A stretch of 64,000 bases of DNA from Periconia sp. R9002 (lineage: Eukaryota > Ascomycota > Dothideomycetes > Pleosporales > Periconiaceae). The stretch spans positions 62,001 to 126,000 of the forward strand of contig JAMAHW010000103.1 in NCBI GenBank assembly GCA_023627715.1. The letters are read 5' to 3'. Within the stretch, counting starts at the first letter, position 1. Each line of letters opens with the position of its first letter. This document shows, one piece after another, positions 35,294-46,394 of the stretch. The notes beneath the pieces were generated by a model, which saw only the letters and a program-made list of their open reading frames with translations, had not been told where the DNA came from and did not search any database. Both the position numbers and the translations under genes were made by a program.

Positions 35294-36924
35294 CTGGCGC
35301 AGGGGAGCGGCGGGATGGGCTGTGATCAGCAAGTAATTTCGGCGAGCACGCTGGATGAGGCGTCGGTTAGGATTGTGCGGAGACGAGAGGAGGCGGAGTC
35401 GGGTGGAGTGGTGGAGGTGGATGGTTGGTGCTGAGGTGGTTCTTACTTTCAGTCGCGTTTCTTTGATGAAAGCCAGAAGCGGCCGCGGAAGAGGCTAGTC
35501 CGAATCTGGACTAGCTTTGGGGGATCACCACACGTCAAGCCACACTTCCTCAAACTTCCCGTCACGTGCCGTCATTCTTCTGCTAAAGGGGGAGGCTATG
35601 TGAAGGAAACTTTCAAGGCGGTACCATGACAGACCTCGTTCCTCGGGCTACATACGTGTACACCGTGCTTGCTGGGCCACTTCACTTGCCAATGCAAGGC
35701 TTATCACAAACACGACCGCCGAATCAGTGCATAGCTTGCGAAATGCCCCCGAGACAACGACTCCACCACACATTGACCCTTTGAATCTCCAGTCAGTGAG
35801 CCTTGCAGATCAAAGCTTGTAGCCAACGTCGACCATGTTACTTGGGCGCGTTACTTAGTCTATGGATACATGTGCATATACATGTTGAATCAATACAACA
35901 TCTATGCCTTTTGTAGCGACCGACGCCGCGTCCTTTGGGCTACGCCTTCCGGGCCACCCACGACAGGGTTTAGAGATTCTGCATGCGAGATGGATTCCAT
36001 AATCCATGGTTGTGCATTCCCGAGAGACATGTATTGAGGCCTACTACCGGTAGGGCAGAAGTACATGTAAGAATTGCATGCCTTGATGCTTTGCTTTGCC
36101 GATATCAGGCGTTACACTGCAGTTGTTCGCAGAGACATGATGCAGCAGGAAGGCCTCATCGGGGATAACTGATTCGATACCATTCGTCTCAAAATATCTG
36201 CATCATTCCATCTGGGTCATGTGCACATGGTCATGATTTGGAGAAGCCTTTATGTCGAACCGAAACAGATGTCTTTGTTCCTCTCTATCCCAATCGAAAG
36301 TTGATTCAGTGATTTGTGCCTGGGGAACATGGCGGAGAAGCAGTTTGAATTTGAAAGATAGAATGTAGGGCGCAGGGGGCGCCTCATGCTTGAGTCTCAT
36401 ACACGTACATGTCGCACTTTGGTCTACGGAAACGGTGATATCGAATCGGCAGGCGGGTGCGTGTTGGTCTGCTCCCCTTTTTTCTGTAACGCGAGGCTGA
36501 GTTCAGCAGAGCCGTGGTTGTTTGCGGCTTCGAGTCAGCGAGATGGGTAGTTTTGAAGGTCAAATCATTTGTACGAGCGCCGCCGCGCGTTCCGCCGGGC
36601 TCCGCAGGGAGCAATGTGTTGAGAGCCATGTGTACAGAGACAGAGGCGCAGTGCTGAAATGGCCTACGCCAATGCCAATGCCCAGGTCTGGACGTGCAAA
36701 GAATGAATCAGCCAATGTTGCTGGTTCGTGGGCGGCCGGTGGCTGAGCCCGTCGTGACGTTTGCGGAGCACATGGACATGCTTCTCGAACAATCGCCTAA
36801 GTAACCACCGCTTTATAACAACCTGTCCTCCTCCCCTCTGCAACACCAACCACAAACCTTCTTCTTGCACTACCCAAAGGAACAGGAACAGGAACACAGA
36901 CGAATACACAGACACATACACAAC
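35294..36924. other. divergent upstream region of RPB3 and calcipressin
   Basis: 1.6 kb with no recognisable frame. The final 100 bases before 36925 are a C/A-rich leader with repeated ACAGG and ACACA steps. Confidence 0.5.
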
Positions 36925-37762
36925 ATGTCCGACACAATACCCTCCCCGCAGCGCTCGCGAACCTCATCCCGCAGCAAATCGCCACTCTCCATCGACCTGT
37001 CCGACCTTCCACCGCTGATACAACCCTCTCCTCCGTCCAACACTCTCATAATCACAGTGAGTACTATTCCGTTACCCAGAATTCAAACCCCAATCTAACC
37101 ACCCCCAGAATCTCGTTGAGCCAGAAATCTTCCAACCCGCCAACCTGATCCAAATCCGCGAGACCATCAACCGCCACGGCGCCGTCCACACCTGGGCCCC
37201 GCTAAAGTCCTTCAAGCGCATCGTCGTCTCCTTCTTCGACGTCGACTCCGCCATCGCCATCCGCCAGAAGATCGACGGCGAGACCATCATGGGCTGCCGC
37301 GTGCGCGTCTACTTCGGCCTCGATACCCCGCTCAACCCCAGCGACCAGCACCTGCCCCTCCCCAAGTCCGATAAGCTGTTCTTCATCTCCCCGCCCCCCT
37401 CGCCGCCCATGGGCTGGCAGATGCGCGACGAGGAGCCTCCGAACCAGATTGTGCACGCCGAGGATTTGGCCATTGCCCTGGCGAAACTGCACGCCGACTC
37501 CCGCGATCAGGATATGGAGGACGGCGATAGGCCGTTTTCGATGACGAGACGGAGGACGGGCAGCTCGACGATTCTGTACCACCCGGAAGACCACGGCGAC
37601 AGTCCCAACCTTCCTGCCATCGCCGTCGTGGATACGACCGAGAGTCCCTCACCGGCGAGCCCTGTTGATCTGATGGAGGGAATCGAGGGTCCTATTGCGC
37701 AGCAAAAAGCTCAAGGCAAAACTCTTGCGACTGCGAGACCGCCTATCGAACTCATGCATTAG
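36925..37762 (+). CDS. RCN1: calcipressin (regulator of calcineurin)
   Basis: Binds and modulates the calcineurin phosphatase. Exons 36925-37056 and 37109-37762 (intron 52 nt, GTGAGT...CCCAG with CTAACC branch, phase 0) give 261 aa. After a Ser-rich N-terminus comes an RRM-like domain (NTLIITNLVEPEIFQ, then LKSFKRIVVSFFDVDSA and CRVRVYFG, about residues 38-115). Next is the hallmark FISPPPSPPMGW, preceded by LPLPKSDKL; its serines are the conserved phosphorylation sites of the family. The C-terminus ARPPIELMH also fits fungal calcipressins. Feedback control by calcineurin/Crz1 is known for yeast Rcn1, but I did not identify a Crz1 site here. Confidence 0.95.
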
Positions 37763-38460
37763 ACTTCTCGTCCCTTTCTTCTCCTATTTACCCTTCTTTT
37801 TCTTTTTTTCTACGGATCGATTGTATTATACCTTTTTTTTTCTTCGTCCATAAAAAACAGCGACAACACTGCTGGGCTTGCGCGGCGTTTTCGGGGGAGT
37901 TTATCTGAAATCTAAACATTACGGTTTCAAGGGTTTTTTCATCCAAAGTTAGCACGATCGGGTCACAATGGTTCTAAGGGGTTTTTTTATATGCATGTGG
38001 AGGGATATGAGGATACCAACAACCTAAGTAATGGTTTTGCTGCTTGTGCAGTTTTCCGCGACAGACGGCGGGCTCTGCTATCTAGATTTTTCCTTTTTTT
38101 TTCTGTACTCTTTTCTTTCTTAAAGCAATATCGATACACCACCTACTGCATTTTTTAATCTAGTACTACATACGTAACTACACCGAATGTCAAAGACTAC
38201 TGACATACTTACTTAATTATGTGGAGACCCTGTTTGTAGATTGTATGTATTAAAGGAACAAAAGAAAATTTAAGAAAGTATCATACATGTACGTACCAGA
38301 CGTGCAAATAGAATTGATGCTATTGAGAAACGTTACCTAGACTAAGCAGCGTTTGCCCTTGGCGCTGCTGCGCGTCTCCTACTTGAACGTATGGGCCTTT
38401 ACCAGCGTGCCTTATACTATATAGTACCAACAACGGCTTTGATGAAGATTGTCGCTTACA
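37763..38460. other. intergenic, AT-rich, no gene seen
   Basis: T-rich 3' flank of the calcipressin gene and upstream region of the kinase gene. Nothing recognisable. Confidence 0.55.
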
Positions 38461-39737
38461 ATGCGGTCATTTGCGTCTCTTTCTCACCTAGCAGCAATTC
38501 CTAGCAGAGGCCGAGCATATCTAAACCTTGCCGTGCCGCGAGTCACGGACTGTGTACCAGCTTCACTACGGACGGCGGCAATAGTTCCGGCCACGCTTCG
38601 TCGCAATAAAGCGATGACATCTACTCCTAAAGATTCCACGGAGTATGTTGGTCGGTCCGGTCGTCGCTATAGCATTGAACGGATGCTCCAAGAAGACACA
38701 GCTCCCTTGCGCCTGGTTTACTCCGCCACGCAAGTGAATCATATCGCTTGTTGTAACCTACCAGCTAACCTATTCTCCAGTGCCGACAACCAGAAGTACA
38801 TACTGAAATACATCCATGAAGTCAATTTCGAGGACCTTCAAGACGTAAACGATAGACTCCGCGGTCGCGCTGACCATGTCCGCCTCGTTGAAGACACCAT
38901 CCCAGACAAGTCTATGTTCGTGTTCCAGTATTTCGATGGCCATCTCCTCAGTCTCGCTCAAAAAGACTTGCCCATTTCAGAGACTAAGCGCATCCTAAAA
39001 GATGCACTCCATGGTATCGCGGAAATGCATGATCAGAATATTATCCACACAGGTAACTTTCACCATCCTGTCAAGCACTGAATCGCAACTCATGTTCAAC
39101 AGATATCAAGGCGGACAAACATTCTGATTAATTGGAAAGATGGCGAGAATGCAATCCGCGTCGAACGAGTCCAGCTTGCGGATCTTGAAGACGCTGCATA
39201 TATACCTCCGGGAAAACACATGATTGGTAAACAAGCCGGGAACTGGATGTGGAGGAGTCCTGAAGCGCACGCCAAAGGATCACTGAAAAAGCCGACTGAT
39301 CACTTCTCTTTCGCACTTGTGGTAAGTTTCCCACCCGTAACAGAAGATTTAGGTTTGGTGAATTGCTGCTTACTGGTATCTATGCGTAGTGTATTGATGC
39401 GGTGCATAAACACGTCATCTTCGCCGTTGAAGATGAGGAGCTTGAAGAAGGTGTGGAACGCTTGGCTGTGGTCCTCGAACGTCAAATCTCGTACTTTGCA
39501 GATTGGGACGGACTGCACGGGTTCCTAAACCACCTTGGCACCAAGAATCCTTGGGTTCCCATTTTCGAAATCATTCGAAATGGTTTCGGCGAGGAGAACC
39601 CTCGCGAGCCGTTCTCGCATTGGAAGGGCGTCGATGAGGGATTCAAAGATCTCATAGGTGCTATGACGAATTTTGATCCGGCGAAGAGGATTACAGCACG
39701 CGAGGCATTGACACACAAATGGTTCGTAGGTATTTGA
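38461..39737 (+). CDS. divergent protein kinase, frame-shifted in the catalytic loop
   Basis: Exons 38461-38729, 38781-39052, 39103-39321 and 39390-39737. Intron 1 is 51 nt with a GC donor (GCAAGT) and CTAAC branch; introns 2 and 3 are GT-AG. Kinase subdomains: YILKYIHE (ATP lysine), MFVFQYFDGHLLSLAQ (hinge), HGIAEMHDQNIIHTDIKADNIL (catalytic loop), LADLEDAAY where DFG is expected, AGNWMWRSPEAH (APE equivalent) and a C-terminal lobe ending ITAREALTHKWF. The third exon has one base too many: reading DIKAD runs into CAT and then TAA, whereas dropping one A of 39117-39119 gives DIKADNILINW and restores phase with the last exon (368 aa). It is either an assembly or sequencing indel or a true inactivating mutation. 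DLE for DFG hints at atypical activity. Start could also be ATG 38614. Confidence 0.75.
38730..38780 (+). other. GC-AG intron in kinase gene
   Basis: Donor AC|GCAAGT, branch GCTAACC, acceptor CTCCAG; 51 nt, phase 2. No GT donor in the right phase is available. Removal gives VYSATADNQKYILKYI, matching the kinase N-lobe. Because 51 is divisible by three, retention would not break the frame. Confidence 0.65.
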
Positions 39738-40516
39738 TATAGCCGGAGAACCCATAAATGTGGTGTTTGACATGGAATCCATATAGCACGCTGGTGGGAA
39801 ATACTTAAGCGAAGCCCTGGAGTCGACTCCCGAGACGCTACCTAAGTATCCCCGAGCCCAAGGGCAAGAGCTATATGGCATACGGCTGGCTTATTGTTTG
39901 GAATCTGTGCACATGCACCGAAAGGTTTGTATCCAAATTCGGAGAGGTCGGCAGGATGCTGGCTTTTTGCAATGTTCCCATGGACTCCTCTTCAAAGGCT
40001 GTATCCGACGTGCTCATGAATGATGCAGACAGACTTGCTTGTTTTTCACCCATCATTCCGGGTGTTGTAGCGTGTTATCTGCCAGAGGCTTTTCTTTTCC
40101 TAGGTATTAGAGAACTATCGTAGGAAAGGGAGGAAAGTTGTTTAGGATAGCCAGAGGCCCAGAGCATAATCATCTATTGCTGTGTACAGGTGTTTGTAAT
40201 GCTTCATAACGAGTGAATAATGCATTGTAACGTGACATACTGAGGTTCGCTATTAAGTTATTCACAACTTTTGAGAATGGACAAGAAAGGTGATTCTTTG
40301 AAAAGGCGCGCGAGGAATGATAGTCTTGCCCTTCCATCCAACTAGCGCCGGGATGGAGGATGGACCCGGACTAACCGTTTCTCCGTTCGCCGAAGTGCCA
40401 AGCGCACCGAAAATCGACCCCTTCGAAAAATCAACAAGGCCCAGCGTGCGAAACTTCTCGACGACAATTCCCACTAACGTTGCAGCACACCCGCACATCT
40501 CGACACCGGCGTCAAG
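39738..40516. other. intergenic / RPS6 promoter and leader
   Basis: No gene seen. The final 200 bases before the RPS6 start are the likely promoter and leader. Confidence 0.5.
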
Positions 40517-41375
40517 ATGAAGCTCAACATCTCCTACCCCAACAATGGGACGCAGAAGCTGATCGAGATTGAAGACGAGCGCAAGCTCCGCGTCTTCATG
40601 GACCGCCGTATGGGCCACGAGGTGCCCGGCGACAGCGTCGGCGACGAGTTCAAGGGCTACATCTTCAGAATCACCGGAGGCAACGACAAGCAGGGCTTCC
40701 CGATGAAGCAGGGTGTCATGCACCCGACCCGTGTGTCTCTGCTCCTCTCCAAGGGCCATTCGTGCTACCGCCCCCGCCGCACCGGCGAGCGCAAGAGGAA
40801 GAGCGTCCGCGGCTGCATTGTCGCCATGGACCTCTCCGTCCTCGCCCTCTCCATCGTCAAGAAGGGTGACAACGACATCCCCGGCGTCACCGACGTCGTC
40901 GCCCCCAAGCGCCTTGGTCCCAAGCGTGCCACCAAGATCCGCCGTTTCTTCGGTCTCAGCAAGGAAGATGATGTGAGTCTGCTCATAGCTTCTTCGCCAA
41001 TCCTTTATTGCAAGGGTTGAGTCTGACGGCCATAATTTTTTGTAGGTTCGCAAGTTCGTCATCCGCCGCGAGGTCCAGCCCAAGAAGGAGGGCGCAAAGC
41101 CCTACACCAAGGCTCCCAAGATCCAGCGTCTGGTCACTCCCCAGCGTCTCCAGCACAAGCGCCACAGGATCGCACTCAAGCGCCGCCGTGCGGAGGCTTC
41201 CAAGGATGCTGCCGTAAGTTTCACCTTATTTCTCGCGAAATCACACGCTCAATTGCTAATACAACCCGCGATCCTTTAGAACGAGTACGCCCAGATCCTC
41301 CAGAAGCGTCTCTCCGAGGCCAAGAGCGCCCACGACGAGGCCAAGAAGAGGAGGGCTTCTTCCATCAAGCACTAG
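40517..41375 (+). CDS. RPS6: 40S ribosomal protein S6
   Basis: Component of the small ribosomal subunit and classical TOR/S6-kinase-pathway target. Exons 40517-40972, 41046-41213 and 41280-41375 (introns 73 and 66 nt, both phase 0) give 239 aa. The start [17 protein letters not shown], the [19 protein letters not shown] block, [18 protein letters not shown] and the basic C-terminal helix ([20 protein letters not shown]) are all near-identical to fungal S6. It ends [10 protein letters not shown], keeping the RRxSS phosphorylation site. Codon use is strongly C-ending, as expected for a highly expressed gene. Confidence 0.98.
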
Positions 41376-41858
41376 AGGGTGTTTGCGCTTGAAGAAGAGG
41401 AGGATATGAGTTATAACGACTTCGTGGCATGATCCATCTTTTTGGCGTCGGCTCAAAAATCAAATGGTGTGGGGGTTCCATAAATGTGTTTGAGGGATTT
41501 TATATGCAGCAAGCAATGGGAATTCACATACCAAGGGACTGCTCTAGTTGCAGCGGTCGGTTCTTAAAATTCAATCAATTTCATCATCCACGTCGTCGAC
41601 GAATTGGCCTCAGATAGGTACGACTAAAATTGTGTCACGAACAGGAGGACATTGGATATTTCGTGGTGTTACCACGCCGATTCTATGTCGCTCTGTAATG
41701 CCATGTCATTGGAGTTATGATCTTTGCTTTTGCACTTTTTTATTACCTTTGACAACAATACTAACAGCGAATGCAAAAATCCATTGATAGGGCAGAGAGG
41801 AACACTAATAATAACCTACTACTAACATTCTTTCTCGCATTTGCCCTCATCAACATCC
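41376..41858. other. short convergent gap
   Basis: 3' flanks of RPS6 and of the APC/C activator gene. Nothing recognisable. Confidence 0.55.
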
Positions 41859-44816
41859 TCATCGAATTCCCAGCCCATCCCGATCAATTCCATGCAAGTC
41901 CTCCAGAATGTCGCTTCCACCCAACAAGCCCGGTGCCCCTCCCACTCCTTTCTTCTCGCCAGTCCAAATCTCATGAAACCTGATCGCGGCATCACTGGCA
42001 GCCACTACAATACACCCATCCTCGACACCCTTCCACCACACGCCGTCTTCCTCCAACGACGTCCTTTTCTTTGGTTCCGCATTCGTGGAGGGACTACCCG
42101 GATACGCGATCGCGTACAAGGCGCGATGCTCGTCGAACCATGGCACCGAAACCACTTGCTCACAACTCGGCCACGTAAAAACGGCGATGCGGTAGGGGTG
42201 CTCGGGTTGTGCGAAGCCAAAAGTGGCCGCAATCTCTCTGCGTGTCTGACTCCATATTAAGCTTGTGACCTGCGCAGCGCAGTCAATAGTCGCGAGGCAC
42301 GCGCCGGACATGGTATGATAGAAGTGAATGCAGCGGTCGTTGGATCCGCCACCAATGGCTAAGAGGCCTCGCTGCCAGGGACAAAAAGCAATGGCTTTCA
42401 CCGCAGCATGAAGTTCCCATCTATGCTTCGCACGCGTGCTGGGAACATGCAGAACCGCACCGCGGCCTGGTGTCACTGTGTAGATACTCTCACCATTCGG
42501 GCCATGTCGGACATTCACACTATCAGCTTCTTCGGCGCCAGGATTGGGATTTTGGAGGACCTTTTTGTTTTCAAAAAGATAGCAGGCGTTATCGTTGCCA
42601 CCACTTGCAAACAATTCTCCGTCAATGGACCAAGACAGCCCGCAGATTTGCTGTGTATGAACTGTCATGCGAGCAAGGAGAGTCATGGCTCCATTCCAGC
42701 CAAAGAGGGCGCTTTCTGTTTCCGACGGCCACTCCACGCTGTAGAAGTAGATGTGCCCGACTTCATCTCCGATGAGTAATTCCTCGGTAGGGACAATCAT
42801 GGCGCGGTCACGAAGAGATGGTCGTCTCACGGTGGTTGGCCTGAAGCAAATGCACGAAATAGGCTTGGGTTGTGTAGCGTCGAAGCGAGGCTCTGATTCC
42901 AACGGGCTCCAGAGGGCAATGCGGCCATCTGCACGTCCAACGGCAAGAATGGCCCGCTTCCCTTGAATCGATGAAAAGGCTAGCGAAGTGACATGTTGCG
43001 TAATAGTGGCTGAGGAAGAAGACAGCACATTTAGCGACTCTGGTGTGTCCACTCCCTTATGTTCAGACCACAAATGCACAAAGTTCCCCAGCCCAACGGC
43101 GAGACATTTCGCTGTGTGAGAGTAAGCGAGCAGGGAACAGTAGTAGTCATCCCGTAATTGAGGGGCATCCAGCACTGTACATGAAATTAGCAGCGTAGCG
43201 ATTTTTATGCAAAATACCTATCTAAATGGTAAAACTGGCACAGTTTTTCTCAACTTCAGAGTTTCTGATTTCTTGGCTAGAACTGCGTGTCAATACAGAC
43301 GAAAGCAAGAAAGATGGACCAAACAAACGCGAAGTAACACCGTCTCTGGTCCAGGCACTATCTCTCCAAACGTGGGGGTTCCCCCTCCCAGGTGACTGTA
43401 TGCCACTTGATGATGCTGTTGATAATGTCAAGGGGCTATTGAGTGTTGAGTACTCCAGGATACGGTCATTTTGATCAATGCCGAGGGCCAGAGCGAGGCG
43501 CTGTTCATATGCCTCGAGTGCAGCTTCCGGGTCAGGTCGACTCAGGAACATCGACGTGTACAGCGGCGCATTCGTCCCTCTTCCAAGAAGACCACCCCTT
43601 CCATTAGGAACACCCACCACCGTATCACTCACAATGGAGGGGCCGCTCACGTTCCACACGGCTCCAGCACTCACTTCACGATTCCACAAGGCAAGTGAGC
43701 CGCGTCTGAGGCTGGAACTCATACCGTGCCGGTTGAGACTTGCCCGGCCTGTGAGAATGGTATGCGTTTCTCGCAAATTTTGAAGTTCATCATTCATTCT
43801 TGCACTCCGACGAAGCCTGGCGCTAAATGGGTCTATGCGTGATGTATCTCCTCTAGCAATCGAGCGTTCTGTTGCCAAACGCTCTGCCGGTTTGTTGAGC
43901 TCAAAGCTTTCCCGAGTCACGTTAGCGGGTCGTCGGCAGGAAATGTAACGATCTGGTGCATGGGGCTGATGTCGCGGCGAGGATAGCAGCCCACCACGGG
44001 CTACCCATTGACTCGGCCGAAGAGGAGAGCTCGCATAGCGTGGAGGGAGTAGCCCTATGGTTGTTGGCAGAGAGACGGTGTCCTTTGCGCCGTTGCGTGT
44101 CGGTGGCTCGTCCTTGTCACCGATATCCGGGTTGATCACTGGACCTAAAAAGAAGAGATGTGAAGTTAGTCAAGTGAATGTAGGTATGTTGCAATCAGTT
44201 GTCAGTCTCCACGCAGCATGTCGTTGTATTTTGCAGCATGACACGTACCGACCAAAGTAGAAGTCGACGAGGTGAGTGGCTTTAAGTGGGGTTTAGGTTC
44301 GGGATTATCAATTCGAAAATCAGTCGCATTGACGAAGGATGAAACTTGGCTTGTTGGTTGATGGAAAGCACAGCTATACGAGTGGTCTGAATCGGGAGAA
44401 GAATGGATATCTCTACCTCTAAAACCTTGATTACCTGATGGCGGAAACGGAATGATTTCGTGAGTGCTTTCATCTTGGTATGATTTCTCCTCATTCTGAA
44501 GTGCTTTTGAGATATCATCATCCCCGCCAGGTAACAGGGGTACGAGATGTGGAAAGGAGTTGAAGGGGTCTGATGATTGCAATGAGAGCCTGCCGAAACG
44601 AGATTGCTTTTTCAATTTAGTAGGAGAGTCTGGTGGTGTTGGAAGAAACGGATCATCAGAGGCATCGCGAAAGAAGATACAGCTCTGTATTTTTCGAGGC
44701 GATATGGGGCTTTTGGGCGATAGCCATCCTTCAGTGCTGACAGTTTTGGATGGAGACAATGGTGGTGTTATGCAGTCCGAGTCGAATACCAGCTTGTCGT
44801 CCTCCGCTTTACTCAT
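41859..44816 (-). CDS. AMA1: APC/C activator, Cdc20/Fizzy family, Ama1-type
   Basis: WD40 co-activator of the anaphase-promoting complex; Ama1-type members act in meiosis and sporulation. Exon 1 is 44816-44249, intron GTACGT...TTTAG (104 nt), exon 2 runs from 44144, last exon 43174-41859. Features: Ser/Pro-rich N-terminus with several SPxxP sites, a C-box-like DRYISCRR, then the WD40 propeller starting at LDAPQLRDDYYCSLLAYS, with CLAVGLGNFVHLWSE, GRIALWS and WSIDGELFASGGNDN. It ends exactly in Ile-Arg, the IR tail that docks these activators on the APC/C. The junction just before LDAP is a problem: the family-like exon reading VPVLPFR (43282-43218) runs into TAG and cannot be joined in frame with canonical sites. 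A weaker alternative reads through exon 2 and uses donor GTTTTA. The model is therefore provisional there. Confidence 0.85.
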
Positions 44817-45185
44817 AACTGCAAGCAGTTTCCGGATACCGACCGGCGTCTGGATGTTAAATTTCGAGCATGTCCAGGTGAGCGAAGGTCAATGACAGAG
44901 GTCGATGAGGGGCAATGGAGTAAGGGAAACACTGTTCGCGATGGTGCGCTGCTGGTGGGTTAGTGCTGTTGGTTAGTATAACGATACAATGGAAGCCCAT
45001 AGGATTTTCACAGGGCGAGAAAGGTGCGCAATTGAAGGTTTACTATCGTCCTTGGATTCGGTCTTGCAAGAGACGTCAGGTGAAGGAAGGAGCTTAGCGG
45101 GGAAACGTAAATCCGGCGGGCGCGCAACAACGAGGCAGCAACAGCTTCCAACATCCTCACCTCCCGTTTTCTTTCGTTAGCAGAG
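44817..45185. promoter_or_regulatory. shared divergent region, AMA1 / BET4
   Basis: 369 bp between the divergent starts. No TATA box or known element identified. Confidence 0.4.
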
Positions 45186-46371
45186 ATGGCAAGCGTAAGT
45201 CACCGTAGAACAAGTACGGTCGAGCATGGGCTGATACCGCAAATAGCACGGCGTTTCGCGTAGCTCGGGCACTGCTGTTCGCACAGAAGAAGCGCGGCAG
45301 AAAGAGCTACAACAGATTGCAGCTTACAAAGATCTTACGAATTTGGTGAATGCAAAGGTGCGAGGATTCTGCTAGATTGCGTGGATTTTGTCTAAGAGTT
45401 TCAAGATAGCAGAAAAAGAATACACCCTGGAAGTGCTCGGCCTCGTGACTAAACTGTTGAACGAGAATCCAGAGTATTACACCATATGGAATCATCGGCG
45501 ACGAATTCTTGGTGCCTTATTATCCAGATCTACTTCCGAAAACGATTCGAATCCAAGCACGGAACAGCTGATACAGGATGATATAGGACTCACGTTCGCA
45601 CTGCTAAGGAAATTCCCAAAGTGTTATTGGATATGGAATCACAGGAACTGGCTGCTGGAGAAGGCCGAGAGTGAACTTGGCGTCGAAACTGGACGGCAGC
45701 TATGGGCGGGCGAATTACAGATTGTCAGCAAAATGCTGCATGTCGATAGTCGAAATTTCCACGCATGGAGCTACCGGCGGTTTGTTGTACAGCAACTGAT
45801 GCGCTTGGTTTCGGCTCACATACAAACAACCTCGACGAAAACCCTGACCGAATCGGAATTTGACTACACTACCAAAATGATCAAAACCAACCTCTCCAAC
45901 TTCTCTGCCTGGCATAATCGGAGCAAGCTAATCCCGCTGCTCCTAGACGAGCGCAACGCTGACTCCACTGCGCGACGTAGCTTCTTAGCCTCAGAATTGG
46001 ATCTGATATGCGAGGCAATCAACACCGACCCGTTTGACCAGTCCATCTGGTTCTACCACCAATATCTGATGTCTACCCTATCACCAAACTGTCCACCAAG
46101 CGATCAGATTGTCCACGACCTTGGCAACAGCGAGCGCCAAAAGTATTATGAACACGAGATGGAGTATATTCGAGAAATATTGGACGACGAAGCAGATTGC
46201 AAATGGATATATGAGGCTTTGTTGTTTCTGGCACCTGCATATCTGGAGGTGGAGGCTGGTACGAAGCTATTCACCACGAAAGATATGAGGGCGTGGCTGG
46301 ATGAGCTGAATCGGCTGGACCCGCTCAGAAGAGGCCGATGGCGCGATCTTGCAGACCAACTCAATATCTGA
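45186..46371 (+). CDS. BET4: Rab geranylgeranyltransferase alpha subunit
   Basis: Alpha subunit of type II geranylgeranyltransferase, which prenylates Rab/Ypt GTPases with the beta subunit and escort protein. Exons 45186-45194 (9 coding nt: Met-Ala-Ser), 45247-45357 and 45397-46371 give 364 aa; introns are 52 and 39 nt, phase 0. The N-terminus HGVSRSSGTA...RQKELQQIAAYKDL matches fungal Bet4 rather than the farnesyltransferase alpha subunit. Five prenyltransferase-alpha repeats are evident: YYTIWNHRRRIL, CYWIWNHRNWLL, NFHAWSYRRFVV, NFSAWHNRSKLI and QSIWFYHQYLM. The stop is 23 bases from that of the convergent small gene. Confidence 0.94.
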
Positions 46372-46394
46372 TTATGAAGGGGGCGGTGGCAGCG

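Noticed and set aside
39875..40123. 82-codon frame after the kinase gene
   Set aside because: No domain or splice support; probably 3' flank.
40262..41083. 273-codon minus-strand frame over RPS6
   Set aside because: Antisense shadow of the strongly C-biased RPS6 exon; Val/Asp/Leu/Gly-rich composition is typical of such shadows.
43222..43265. A-to-I editing of TAG as an explanation for the APC/C activator stop
   Set aside because: Changing TAG to TGG does not repair the phase mismatch of the family-like frame. It would only open the other frame, which lacks the expected VPVLPFR segment.
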